Shown here piece after piece: positions 18,815-33,000 of a DNA stretch of 64,000 bases. The DNA is from Osedax frankpressi. Its lineage: Eukaryota; Annelida; Polychaeta; Sabellida; Siboglinidae. The notes beneath the pieces were generated by a model. The model searched no databases and had not been told where the DNA came from. It saw only the letters and a program-made list of their open reading frames with translations. The stretch covers positions 40,594,917 through 40,658,916 of the forward strand of contig OZ038314.1 in the NCBI GenBank assembly GCA_964035775.1. Direction: 5' to 3'. The position numbers and the translations under genes are program-made. Position 1 is the stretch's first letter. Each line of letters opens with the position of its first letter.

Positions 18815-21800
18815 TATTACAAGTTATTACAAGTTACTATATGTTATACATGTTAGTACAAGTTACTACAAGTTAATCCATTTACTACAAGTTAATATGT
18901 TATACATGTTAGTACAAGTTACTACAAGTTATTACAAGTTACTATATGTTGATACATGTTACTACAAATTACTACAAGTTATTACAAGTTACTACAAGTT
19001 ACTACAAGTTACTACAAGTTACTATATGTTGATACATGTTACTACAAGTTATTACAAGTTACTACAAGTTACTACAAGTTACTACAAGTTACTATATGTT
19101 GATACATGTTACTACAAATTACTACAAATTACTACAAGTTACTACAAGTTACTACAAGTTACTACAAGTTACTATATGTTGATACATGTTACTACAAATT
19201 ACTACAAGTTATTACAAGTTACTACAAGTTACTACAAGTTACTATATGTTGATACATGTTACTACAAATTACTACACGTTATTACAAGTTACTACAAGTT
19301 ACTACAAGTTACTACAAGTTACTACAAGTTACTACAAGTTACTACAAGTTACTACAAGTTACTACTAGTTACTACAAGTTACTACAAGTTATTACAAGTT
19401 ACTACAAGTTACTACAAGTTATTACAAGTTACTACAAGTTACTACAAGTTACTACAAGTTAATAAATTTACTACAAGTTACTACAAGTTACTACAAGTTA
19501 CTACAAGTTACTACAAATTACTACAAGTTACTACAAGTTACTACAAGTTACTACAAGTTACTACAAGTTACTACAAGTTACTACATTTACTACAAGTTAC
19601 TACAAGTTACTACAAGTTACTACAAGTTACTACAAGTTACTACAAGTTACTACTAGTTACTACAAGTTACTACAAGTTACTACAAGTTACTACAAGTTAC
19701 TACAAGTTACTACAAGTTACTACAAGTTACTACAAGTTACTACAAGTTACTACAAGTTACTACAAGTTACTACAAGTTACTACAAGTTACTACAAGTTAC
19801 TACAAGTTACTACAAGTTACTACAAGTTACTACAAGTTACTACAAGTTACTACAAGTTACTACATTTACTACATTTACTACAAGTTACTACAAGTTACTA
19901 CAAGTTAATACATTTACTACAAGTTACTGCACGTTACTACAAGTTACTACAAGTTACTACAAGTTAATACATTTACTACAAGTTACTACAAGTTACTACA
20001 AGTTACTACAAGTTACTACAAGTTAATACATTTACTACAAGTTACTACAAGTTACTACAAGTTACTACAAGTTACTACAAGTTACTACAAGTTACTACAA
20101 GTTACTACAAGTTACTACAAGTTACTACAAGTTACTACAAGTTACTACAAGTTACTACAAGTTACTACAAGTTAATACATTTACTACAAGTTACTACAAG
20201 TTACTACAAGTTACTACAAGTTACTACAAGTTACTACAAGTTACTACAAGTTACTACAAGTTACTAAAAGTTACTACAAGTTACTACAAGTTACTACATT
20301 TACTACATTTACTACAAGTTACTACACGTTACTACAAGTTATTACAAGTTACTACAAGTTACTACAAGTTATTACAAGTTACTACAAGTTACTACAAGTT
20401 ACTACAAGTTATTACAAGTTAATACAAGTTACTACATTTACTACAAGTTACTACAAGTTACTACATTTACTACAAGTTACTACAAGTTATTACAAGTTAT
20501 TACAAGTTACTACAAGTTATTACAAGTTACTACACGTTACTACAAGTTACTACAAGTTACTACAAGTTACTACAAGTTACTACAAGTTACTACAAGTTAC
20601 TACAAGTTACTAAATATTACTACAAGTTACTACAAGTTACAAAAGTTACTACAAGTTACTACAAGTTACTACAAGTTACTACAAGTTACTACAAGTTACT
20701 ACAAGTTAATACATTTACTACAAGTTACTACAAGTTACTACAAGTTACTACAAGTTACTACAAGTTACTACAAGTTAATACAAGTTATTACAAGTTACTA
20801 CAAGTTACTACAAGTTACTACAAGTTACTACAAGTTACTACAAGTTACTACAAGTTACAACAAGTTACAACAAGTTACTAAAAGTTACTACAAGTTACAA
20901 CAAGTTACTACAAGTTACTACATTCACTACAAGTTATTACAAGTTATTACAAGTTACTACATTTACTACAAGTTACTACAAGTTACTACAAGTTACTACA
21001 AATTACTACAAGTTACTACAAGTTACTACAAGTTACTACAAGTTACTACAAGTTACTACAAGTTACTACAAGTTACTACAAGTTACTATACGTTACTACA
21101 AGTTACTACAAGTTACTACAAGTTACTACAAGTTACTACAAGTTACTACAAGTTACTACAAGTTATTACAAGTTATTACAAGTTACTACAAGTTACTACA
21201 AGTTACTACAAGTTACTACAAGTTACTACAAGTTACTACAAGTTACTACACGTTACTACAAGTTATTACAAGTTACTACAAGTTACTACAAGTTATTACA
21301 AGTTACTACAAGTTACTACAAGTTACTACAAGTTATTACAAGTTAATACAAGTTACTACAAGTTACTACAAGTTACTACAAGTTACTACACGTTACTACA
21401 AGTTACTACAAGTTACTACAAGTTACTACAAGTTACTACAAGTTACTACAAGTTACTACAAGTTACTACATTTACTACAAGTTACTACATTTACTACAAG
21501 TTACTACAAGTTACTACAAGTTACTACAAGTTATTACAAGTTACTACAAGTTACTACAAGTTACTACAAGTTACTACAAGTTACTACAAGTTACTACAAG
21601 TTACTACAAGTTACTACAAGTTACTACAAGTTACTACAAGTTACTACAAGTTACTACAAGTTACTACAAGTTACTACAAGTTACTACATTTACTACAAGT
21701 TACTACAAGTTACTACATTTACTATTAGTTATTACAAGTTACTACAAGTTACTGCACGTTACTACAAGTTACTACATTTACTACAAGTTACTACATTTAC

Positions 21801-24800
21801 TACAAGTTACTACAAGTTACTACAAGTTACTACACGTTACTACAAGTTACTACAAGTTACTACAAGTTACTACAAGTTACTACAAGTTACTACAAGTTAC
21901 TACAAGTTACTACAAGTTACTACAAGTTACTACAAGTTACTACAAGTTACTACAAGTTACTACAAGTTACTACAAGTTACTACAAGTTACTACAAGTTAC
22001 TACAAGTTACTACAAGTTACTACAAGTTACTACAAGTTACTACAAGTTACTACAAGTTACTACAAGTTACTACAAGTTACTACAAGTTATTACAAGTTAC
22101 TACAAGTTACTACAAGTTACTACAAGTTACTACAAGTTACTACAAGTTAATAAATTTACTACAAGTTACTACAAGTTACTACAAGTTACTACAAGTTACT
22201 ACAAGTTACTACAAGTTACTACAAATTACTACAAGTTACTACAAGTTACTACAAGTTACTACAAGTTACTACAAGTTACTACAAGTTACTACATTTACTA
22301 CAAGTTACTACAAGTTACTACAAGTTACTACAAGTTACTACAAGTTACTACAAGTTACTACAAGTTACTACAAGTTACTACAAGTTACTACTAGTTACTA
22401 CAAGTTACTACAAGTTACTACAAGTTACTACAAGTTACTACAAGTTACTACAAGTTACTACAAGTTACTACAAGTTACTACAAGTTACTACAAGTTACTA
22501 CAAGTTACTACAAGTTACTACAAGTTACTACAAGTTACTACAAGTTACTACAAGTTACTACAAGTTACTACAAGTTACTACAAGTTACTACAAGTTACTA
22601 CAAGTTACTACAAGTTACTACAAGTTACTACAAGTTACTACAAGTTACTACATTTACTACATTTACTACAAGTTACTACAAGTTACTACAAGTTAATACA
22701 TTTACTACAAGTTACTGCACGTTACTACAAGTTACTACAAGTTACTACAAGTTACTACAAATTACTACAAGTTACTACAAGTTACTACAAGTTACTACAA
22801 GTTACTACAAGTTACTACAAGTTACTACATTTACTACAAGTTACTACAAGTTACTACAAGTTACTACAAGTTACTACAAGTTACTACAAGTTACTACTAG
22901 TTACTACAAGTTACTACAAGTTACTACAAGTTACTACAAGTTACTACAAGTTACTACAAGTTACTACAAGTTACTACAAGTTACTACAAGTTACTACAAG
23001 TTACTACAAGTTACTACAAGTTACTACAAGTTACTACAAGTTACTACAAGTTACTACAAGTTACTACAAGTTACTACAAGTTACTACAAGTTACTACAAG
23101 TTACTACATTTACTACATTTACTACAAGTTACTACAAGTTACTACAAGTTAATACATTTACTACAAGTTACTGCACGTTACTACAAGTTACTACAAGTTA
23201 CTACAAGTTAATACATTTACTACAAGTTACTACAAGTTACTACAAGTTACTACAAGTTACTACAAGTTAATACATTTACTACAAGTTACTACAAGTTACT
23301 ACAAGTTACTACAAGTTACTACAAGTTACTACAAGTTACTACAAGTTACTACAAGTTACTACAAGTTACTACAAGTTACTACAAGTTACTACAAGTTACT
23401 ACAAGTTACTACAAGTTAATACATTTACTACAAGTTACTACAAGTTACTACAAGTTACTACAAGTTACTACAAGTTACTACAAGTTACTACAAGTTACTA
23501 CAAGTTACTAAAAGTTACTACAAGTTACTACAAGTTACTACATTTACTACATTTACTACAAGTTACTACACGTTACTACAAGTTATTACAAGTTACTACA
23601 AGTTACTACAAGTTATTACAAGTTACTACAAGTTACTACAAGTTACTACAAGTTATTACAAGTTAATACAAGTTACTACATTTACTACAAGTTACTACAA
23701 GTTACTACATTTACTACAAGTTACTACAAGTTATTACAAGTTATTACAAGTTACTACAAGTTATTACAAGTTACTACACGTTACTACAAGTTACTACAAG
23801 TTACTACAAGTTACTACAAGTTACTACAAGTTACTACAAGTTACTACAAGTTACTAAATATTACTACAAGTTACTACAAGTTACAAAAGTTACTACAAGT
23901 TACTACAAGTTACTACAAGTTACTACAAGTTACTACAAGTTACTACAAGTTAATACATTTACTACAAGTTACTACAAGTTACTACAAGTTACTACAAGTT
24001 ACTACAAGTTACTACAAGTTAATACAAGTTATTACAAGTTACTACAAGTTACTACAAGTTACTACAAGTTACTACAAGTTACTACAAGTTACTACAAGTT
24101 ACAACAAGTTACAACAAGTTACTAAAAGTTACTACAAGTTACAACAAGTTACTACAAGTTACTACATTCACTACAAGTTATTACAAGTTATTACAAGTTA
24201 CTACATTTACTACAAGTTACTACAAGTTACTACAAGTTACTACAAATTACTACAAGTTACTACAAGTTACTACAAGTTACTACAAGTTACTACAAGTTAC
24301 TACAAGTTACTACAAGTTACTACAAGTTACTATACGTTACTACAAGTTACTACAAGTTACTACAAGTTACTACAAGTTACTACAAGTTACTACAAGTTAC
24401 TACAAGTTATTACAAGTTATTACAAGTTACTACAAGTTACTACAAGTTACTACAAGTTACTACAAGTTACTACAAGTTACTACAAGTTACTACACGTTAC
24501 TACAAGTTATTACAAGTTACTACAAGTTACTACAAGTTATTACAAGTTACTACAAGTTACTACAAGTTACTACAAGTTATTACAAGTTAATACAAGTTAC
24601 TACAAGTTACTACAAGTTACTACAAGTTACTACACGTTACTACAAGTTACTACAAGTTACTACAAGTTACTACAAGTTACTACAAGTTACTACAAGTTAC
24701 TACAAGTTACTACATTTACTACAAGTTACTACATTTACTACAAGTTACTACAAGTTACTACAAGTTACTACAAGTTATTACAAGTTACTACAAGTTACTA

Positions 24801-26900
24801 CAAGTTACTACAAGTTACTACAAGTTACTACAAGTTACTACAAGTTACTACAAGTTACTACAAGTTACTACAAGTTACTACAAGTTACTACAAGTTACTA
24901 CAAGTTACTACAAGTTACTACAAGTTACTACATTTACTACAAGTTACTACAAGTTACTACATTTACTATTAGTTATTACAAGTTACTACAAGTTACTGCA
25001 CGTTACTACAAGTTACTACATTTACTACAAGTTACTACATTTACTACAAGTTACTACAAGTTACTACAAGTTACTACACGTTACTACAAGTTACTACAAG
25101 TTACTACAAGTTACTACAAGTTACTACAAGTTACTACAAGTTACTACAAGTTACTACAAGTTACTACAAGTTACTACAAGTTACTACAAGTTACTACAAG
25201 TTACTACAAGTTACTACAAGTTACTACAAGTTACTACAAGTTACTACAAGTTACTACAAGTTACTACAAGTTACTACAAGTTACTACAAGTTACTACAAG
25301 TTACTACAAGTTACTACAAGTTACTACAAGTTATTACAAGTTACTACAAGTTACTACAAGTTACTACAAGTTACTACAAGTTACTACAAGTTAATAAATT
25401 TACTACAAGTTACTACAAGTTACTACAAGTTACTACAAGTTACTACAAGTTACTACAAGTTACTACAAATTACTACAAGTTACTACAAGTTACTACAAGT
25501 TACTACAAGTTACTACAAGTTACTACAAGTTACTACATTTACTACAAGTTACTACAAGTTACTACAAGTTACTACAAGTTACTACAAGTTACTACAAGTT
25601 ACTACAAGTTACTACAAGTTACTACAAGTTACTACTAGTTACTACAAGTTACTACAAGTTACTACAAGTTACTACAAGTTACTACAAGTTACTACAAGTT
25701 ACTACAAGTTACTACAAGTTACTACAAGTTACTACAAGTTACTACAAGTTACTACAAGTTACTACAAGTTACTACAAGTTACTACAAGTTACTACAAGTT
25801 ACTACAAGTTACTACAAGTTACTACAAGTTACTACAAGTTACTACAAGTTACTACAAGTTACTACAAGTTACTACAAGTTACTACAAGTTACTACATTTA
25901 CTACATTTACTACAAGTTACTACAAGTTACTACAAGTTAATACATTTACTACAAGTTACTGCACGTTACTACAAGTTACTACAAGTTACTACAAGTTAAT
26001 ACATTTACTACAAGTTACTACAAGTTACTACAAGTTACTACAAGTTACTACAAGTTACTACAAGTTACTACAAGTTAATACATTTACTACAAGTTACTAC
26101 AAGTTACTACAAGTTACTACAAGTTACTACAAGTTACTACAAGTTACTACAAGTTACTACAAGTTACTACAAGTTACTGCACGTTACTACAAGTTACTAC
26201 ATTTACTACAAGTTACTACATTTACTACAAGTTACTACAAGTTACTACAAGTTACTACAAGTTACTACAAGTTACTACAAGTTACTACAAGTTACTACAA
26301 GTTACTACAAGTTACTACAAGTTACTACAAGTTACTACAAGTTACTACAAGTTACTACAAGTTACTACAAGTTACTACAAGTTACTACAAGTTACTACAA
26401 GTTACTACAAGTTACTACAAGTTACTACAAGTTACTACAAGTTACTACAAGTTACTACAAGTTACTACAAGTTACTACAAGTTACTACAAGTTACTACAA
26501 GTTACTACAAGTTACTACAAGTTACTACAAGTTACTACAAGTTACTACAAGTTACTACAAGTTACTACAAGTTACTACAAGTTACTACAAGTTACTACAA
26601 GTTATTACAAGTTAATACAAGTTATTACAAGTTACTACAAGTTACTACAAGTTATTACAAGTTACTACAAGTTACTACATTTACTACAATTTACTGCACG
26701 TTACTATAAGTTACTACAAGTTACTACATTTACTACAAGTTACTAAAAGTTACTATAAGTTACTACAAGTTACTACATTTACTACAAGTTACTAAAAGTT
26801 ACTACAAGTTACTACAAGTTATTACAAGTTACTACATTTACTACAAGTTACTACAAGTTACTACACGTTACTACAAGTTACTACAAGTTACTACAAGTTA
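18815..26900. repeat. 10-bp minisatellite array of about 8 kb between LC3 and TTC19
   Basis: Roughly 800 copies of the 10-mer actacaagtt. Variant units (attacaagtt, actacatt with a 2-bp loss, actgcacgtt, actactagtt, aatacattt) are scattered in recognisable patterns. At 18941, 19021, 19091, 19171 and 19241 the pair actatatgtt-gatacatgtt recurs every 70-80 bp. Farther in, a block of exactly 3,244 bp is duplicated. The array ends 133 bp before the proposed TTC19 start codon, so it forms the upstream flank of that gene. Confidence 0.96.
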
Positions 26901-27032
26901 TCTTCTTATACTCGTATATAATATAATTATATTTGATATCATAAATAATGATTTATCAAGTTATATTTCACATATATCATTCAAGATTATCTTTCTATCA
27001 TCAAAAGATATCAATAAAAAAATAATAAATCT

Positions 27033-30000
27033 ATGATTATAATTCAGAAATTGTTAAGGTCAAAGATGATAATGCTAAATTTAATAAATATATTTAAAAT
27101 TAATAATTTCATTTATAAACCAATTTTATTCTATATAAGAAAGTTGAATTTTGTTAACTATAATTATACTTTAAATGTACCAACTTATACTAAAAATGTC
27201 ATATCTGAATTATCAATATCTGCAAATCAAATGTTATTGTATAGCTTATAATTATAATTAATATATATGTATATAGTATAATATAGTATATACTATATAG
27301 TATATTCTCTGATATTATAATAATACATTATTAATAATATAAATACAAATATTATTACATTTATTGTTTAAATGTAATTTAATAACCGATTCAATACATA
27401 TTATTAACTGTAGAGAATTAAAGTATAACTAGTAATTATTATTAAATACTTTTATTATAACTTAATTTAATACACGTTTAATAATTTAATACTAGCAGAT
27501 ACATGGATTACAATTTAATGAAGCTACTTATAATAAACATTAACTCATACTTTATAATATATAATATATATTATTTCTATTCGACTGTTTAACTGAATTT
27601 ACTGGAATCATACCTATGATCTCGACTAGTTATATTATAAAAAAACAACAGTTTAATAAACTAACAATATATATAAGATATGATGATGATGATGATAAGA
27701 TTTACTGAACGTAAGAGGTAGTGCAATCAAACTTACGGTATTCACGTGATGAATAAAATAATTTTATTTTTTTAATCCAATTAAACTCTTTATTATTAAC
27801 TACATTCTATACCAATTATCATTATTATTTGTATTATTATTTTTGCTATTATTTTTTTATTAATAATATCATTATATTTATCTAATATACAAATGAATCT
27901 CTAAAATAATGTATTATGATCTGGTATAGGATATGATAGAGTAGCTGAATGTAGCTAGACATCATTATAATCTCACTACTACTACTACTACTACTACTGC
28001 TAATTACTGTAGGAAATAAAAATTTTAAATAATTTTAAAACTATTATAATAATATTATATACATTCTTTTATTTATAATTTAAATATTTAGTATTATAAA
28101 TTCATTTGTTTGAATTGCATCAGAAAATAAATTATGTAAATTAGATTAACATTAAAAATATTATTTAAATAATTAGGAATAAACATACAAACTATTATCT
28201 GAAATTAATTACTATATATATTATACCAAAAATCATAGATTTGAAATAAATCTGATTTATCACAAATTAGATTACCTACACCTTAATAAATAATTGTAGA
28301 CCAAGGAGATTTGGCATATATGCATTACTAGGAATTACGATAAATAAACCAAAGAAAAAAGTTGAAAATGATATTGATTTAACAGAATTAATAACTTACA
28401 CAATCAAGGTTTGATTCTAGAGATATGAGATGCATTTTATATAACTATATTAAAGTAAATTAGATGCATTTTATGTAACTATATTAAAGTAAATTAGATG
28501 CATTTTATATAACTATATTAAAGTAAATTAGATGCATTTTATGTAACTATATTAAAGTAAATTAGATGCATTTTATATAACTATATTAAAGTAAATTAGA
28601 TGCATTTTATGTAACTATATTAAAGTAAATTAGATGCATTTTATATAACTATATTAAAGTAAATTAGATGCATTTTATGTAACTATATTAAAGTAAATTA
28701 GATGCATTTTATGTAACTATATTAAAGTAAATTAGATGCATTTATGTAACTATATTAAAGTAAATTAGATGCATTTTATGTAACTATATTAAAGTAAATT
28801 AGATGCATTTATGTAACTATATTAAAGTAAATTAGATGTATTTTATGTAACTATATTAAAGTAAATTAGATTCATTTTATGTAACTATATTAAAGTAAAT
28901 TAGATGCATTTTATGTAACTATATTAAAGTAAATTAGATGCATTTTATGTAACTATATTAAAGTAAATTAGATGCATTTTATGTAACTATATTAAAGTAA
29001 ATTAGATGCATTTTGCGATTTAACAAATAAGAATTATTGTCAATATTTCTTGTATTTAATACAGAGATCTATATTGGCTAAACTCAAGGGGAATTTCAAG
29101 GAATCGGAACAGATTTGTCATGAAGCCCTGGATCATTTAGCGGAAAATCATGAATACTTTAGCCGAACTCAATACTTACAGGTATCCATGTTATAGATAC
29201 AAAATACATGTCATATATTCCTTGAGTATTTAGAGATCCCATCTTTACCTTATGCCCTACCCCTACTCTACCTTATGCCCTACCTCCTACTCTATCTTAT
29301 GCCCTACCTCCTACTCTACCTTATGTCCTACCCCCTACTCTACCTTATGCCATACCCCTACTCTACCTTATGCCCTACCACATACTCTACCTTATACCAT
29401 ACCCCCTACTCTACCTTATGCCCTACCTCCTACTCTACCTTATGCCTACCCCCTACTCTACCTTATGCCCTATCTCCTACTCTACCTTATGCCTACCCCC
29501 TACTCTACCTTATGCCTACCCCCTACTCTACCTTATGCCTTACCCCCTAGTCTACCTTATGCCCTACCTCATACTCTACATTATGCCCTACCCCCTACTC
29601 TACCTTATGCCTACCCCCTACTCTACCTTATGCTCTACCCCCTACTCTACCTTATGCCCTACCCCCTACTCTACCTTATGCCCTACCCCCTACTCTACCT
29701 TATGCCTACCCCCTACTCTACCTTATGCCCTACCTCCTACTCTACATTATGCCCTACCCCTACTCTACCTTATGCCTACCCCCTACTCTACCTTATGCCC
29801 TACCTCCTACTCTACCTTATGCCCTACCCCCTACTCTACCTTATGCCCTACCTCCTACTCTACCTTATGCTTTACCTCCTACTCTACCTTATGCCTACCC
29901 CTACTCTACCTTATGCCCTACCCCCTACTCTACCTTATGCTCTACCCCCTACTCTACCTCCTACTCTACCTTATGCCTACCCCCTACTCTACCTTATGCT

Positions 30001-33000
30001 CTACCCCCTACTCTACCTTATGTTCTACCCCCTACTCTACCTTATGCTCTACCTCCTACTCTACCTTATGCCTTACCTCCTACTCTACCTTATGCCCTAC
30101 CTCCTACTCTACCTTATGCCCTACCCCCTACTCTACCTTATGCCCTACCTCCTACTCTACCTTATGCCTACCCCCTACTCTACCTTATGCTCTACCCCTT
30201 ACTCTACCTTATGTTCTACCCCCTACTCTACCTTATGCTCTACCTCCTACTCTACCTTATGTCCTACCCCCTACTCTACATTATGCCCTACCTCCTACTC
30301 TACCTTATGCTCTACCCCCTACTCTACCTTATGTTCTACCCCCTACTCTACCTTATGCTCTACCTCCTACTCTACCTTATGCCTACCCCTACTCTACCTT
30401 ATGCTCTACCCCCTACTCTACCTTATGTTCTACCCCCTACTCTACCTTATGCTCTACCTCCTACTCTACCTTATGCCTTACCTCCTACTCTACCTTATGC
30501 CCTACCTCCTACTCTACCGTATGCCCTACCCCCTACTCTACCTCATGCTCTACCTTATGCCCTACCTCCTACTCTACCTTATGCCTACCCCCTACTCTAC
30601 CTTATGCCCTACCTCCTACTCTACCTTATGCTCTACCTCCTACTCTACCTTATGTCCTACCCCCTACTCTACCTTATGCTCTACCCCTACTCTACCTTAT
30701 GTTCTACCCCCTACTCTACCTTATGCTCTACCTCCTACTCTACCTTATGCCTTACCCCCTACTCTACCTTATGCTCTACCCCCTACTCTACCTTATGCCT
30801 ACCCCCTACTCTACCTTATGCCCTACCTCCTACTCTAACTTATGCCCTACCTCCTACTCTAACTTATGCCCTACCTCCTACTCTACCTTATGCTCTACCT
30901 TATGCCCTACCTCCTACTCTACCTTATGCTCTACCTTATGCCCTACCTCCTACTCTACCTTATGCCTACCCCCTACTCTACCTTATGCCCTACCTCCTAC
31001 TCTACCTTATGCCATACCCCCTACTCTACCTTATGCTCTACCTCCTACTCTACATTATGCCCTACCTCCTACTCTACCTTATGCCCTACCCCTACTCTAC
31101 CTTATGCTCTACCTCCTACTCTACATTATGCCCTACCTCCTACTCTACCTTATGCTCTACCCCCTACTCTACCTTATGCCCTACCACATACTCTACCTTA
31201 TGCTCTACCCCCTACTCTACCTTATGCTCTACCCCCTACTCTACCTTATGCTCTACCCCCTACTCTACCTTATGACCTACCTCCTACTCTACCTTATGCC
31301 CTACCCCCTACTCTACCTTATGCTCTACCTCCTACTCTACCTTATGCCTACCCCCTACTCTACCTTATGCCCTACCCCCTACTCTACCTTATGCTCTACC
31401 TCCTACTCTACCTTATGCCTACACCCTACTCTACCTTATGCTCTACCCCCTACTCTACATTATGCTCTACCCCCTACTCTACCTTATGCCATACCCCCTA
31501 CTCTACCTTATGCCCTACCTCCTACTCTAACTTATGCCCTACCTCCTACTCTACCTTATGCTCTACCTTATGCCCTACCTCCTACTCTACCTTATGCTCT
31601 ACCCCCTACTCTACCTTATGCTTTACCTCCTACTCTACCTTATGCCTACCCCTACTCTACCTTATGCCCTACCCCCTACTCTACCTTATGCTCTACCCCC
31701 TACTCTACCTCCTACTCTACCTTATGCCTACCCCCTACTCTACCTTATGCTCTACCCCCTACTCTACCTTATGTTCTACCCCCTACTCTACCTTATGCCA
31801 TACCCCTACTCTACCTTATGCCCTACCACATACTCTACCTTATACCATACCCCCTACTCTACCTTATGCCCTACCTCCTACTCTACCTTATGCCTACCCC
31901 CTACTCTACCTTATGCCCTATCTCCTACTCTACCTTATGCCTACCCCCTACTCTACCTTATGCCTACCCCCTACTCTACCTTATGCCTTACCCCCTAGTC
32001 TACCTTATGCCCTACCTCATACTCTACATTATGCCCTACCCCCTACTCTACCTTATGCCTACCCCCTACTCTACCTTATGCTCTACCCCCTACTCTACCT
32101 TATGCCCTACCCCCTACTCTACCTTATGCCCTACCCCCTACTCTACCTTATGCCTACCCCCTACTCTACCTTATGCCCTACCTCCTACTCTACATTATGC
32201 CCTACCCCTACTCTACCTTATGCCTACCCCCTACTCTACCTTATGCCCTACCTCCTACTCTACCTTATGCCCTACCCCCTACTCTACCTTATGCCCTACC
32301 TCCTACTCTACCTTATGCTTTACCTCCTACTCTACCTTATGCCTACCCCTACTCTACCTTATGCCCTACCCCCTACTCTACCTTATGCTCTACCCCCTAC
32401 TCTACCTCCTACTCTACCTTATGCCTACCCCCTACTCTACCTTATGCTCTACCCCCTACTCTACCTTATGTTCTACCCCCTACTCTACCTTATGCTCTAC
32501 CTCCTACTCTACCTTATGCCTTACCTCCTACTCTACCTTATGCCCTACCTCCTACTCTACCTTATGCCCTACCCCCTACTCTACCTTATGCCCTACCTCC
32601 TACTCTACCTTATGCCTACCCCCTACTCTACCTTATGCTCTACCCCTTACTCTACCTTATGTTCTACCCCCTACTCTACCTTATGCTCTACCTCCTACTC
32701 TACCTTATGTCCTACCCCCTACTCTACATTATGCCCTACCTCCTACTCTACCTTATGCTCTACCCCCTACTCTACCTTATGTTCTACCCCCTACTCTACC
32801 TTATGCTCTACCTCCTACTCTACCTTATGCCTACCCCTACTCTACCTTATGCTCTACCCCCTACTCTACCTTATGTTCTACCCCCTACTCTACCTTATGC
32901 TCTACCTCCTACTCTACCTTATGCCTTACCTCCTACTCTACCTTATGCCCTACCTCCTACTCTACCGTATGCCCTACCCCCTACTCTACCTCATGCTCTA

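Noticed and set aside
18768-19967. 399-codon open frame rich in Thr-Ser-Tyr-Tyr-Lys
   Set aside because: It only reads the 10-bp repeat (30 bp equals ten codons) and has no start context or homology.
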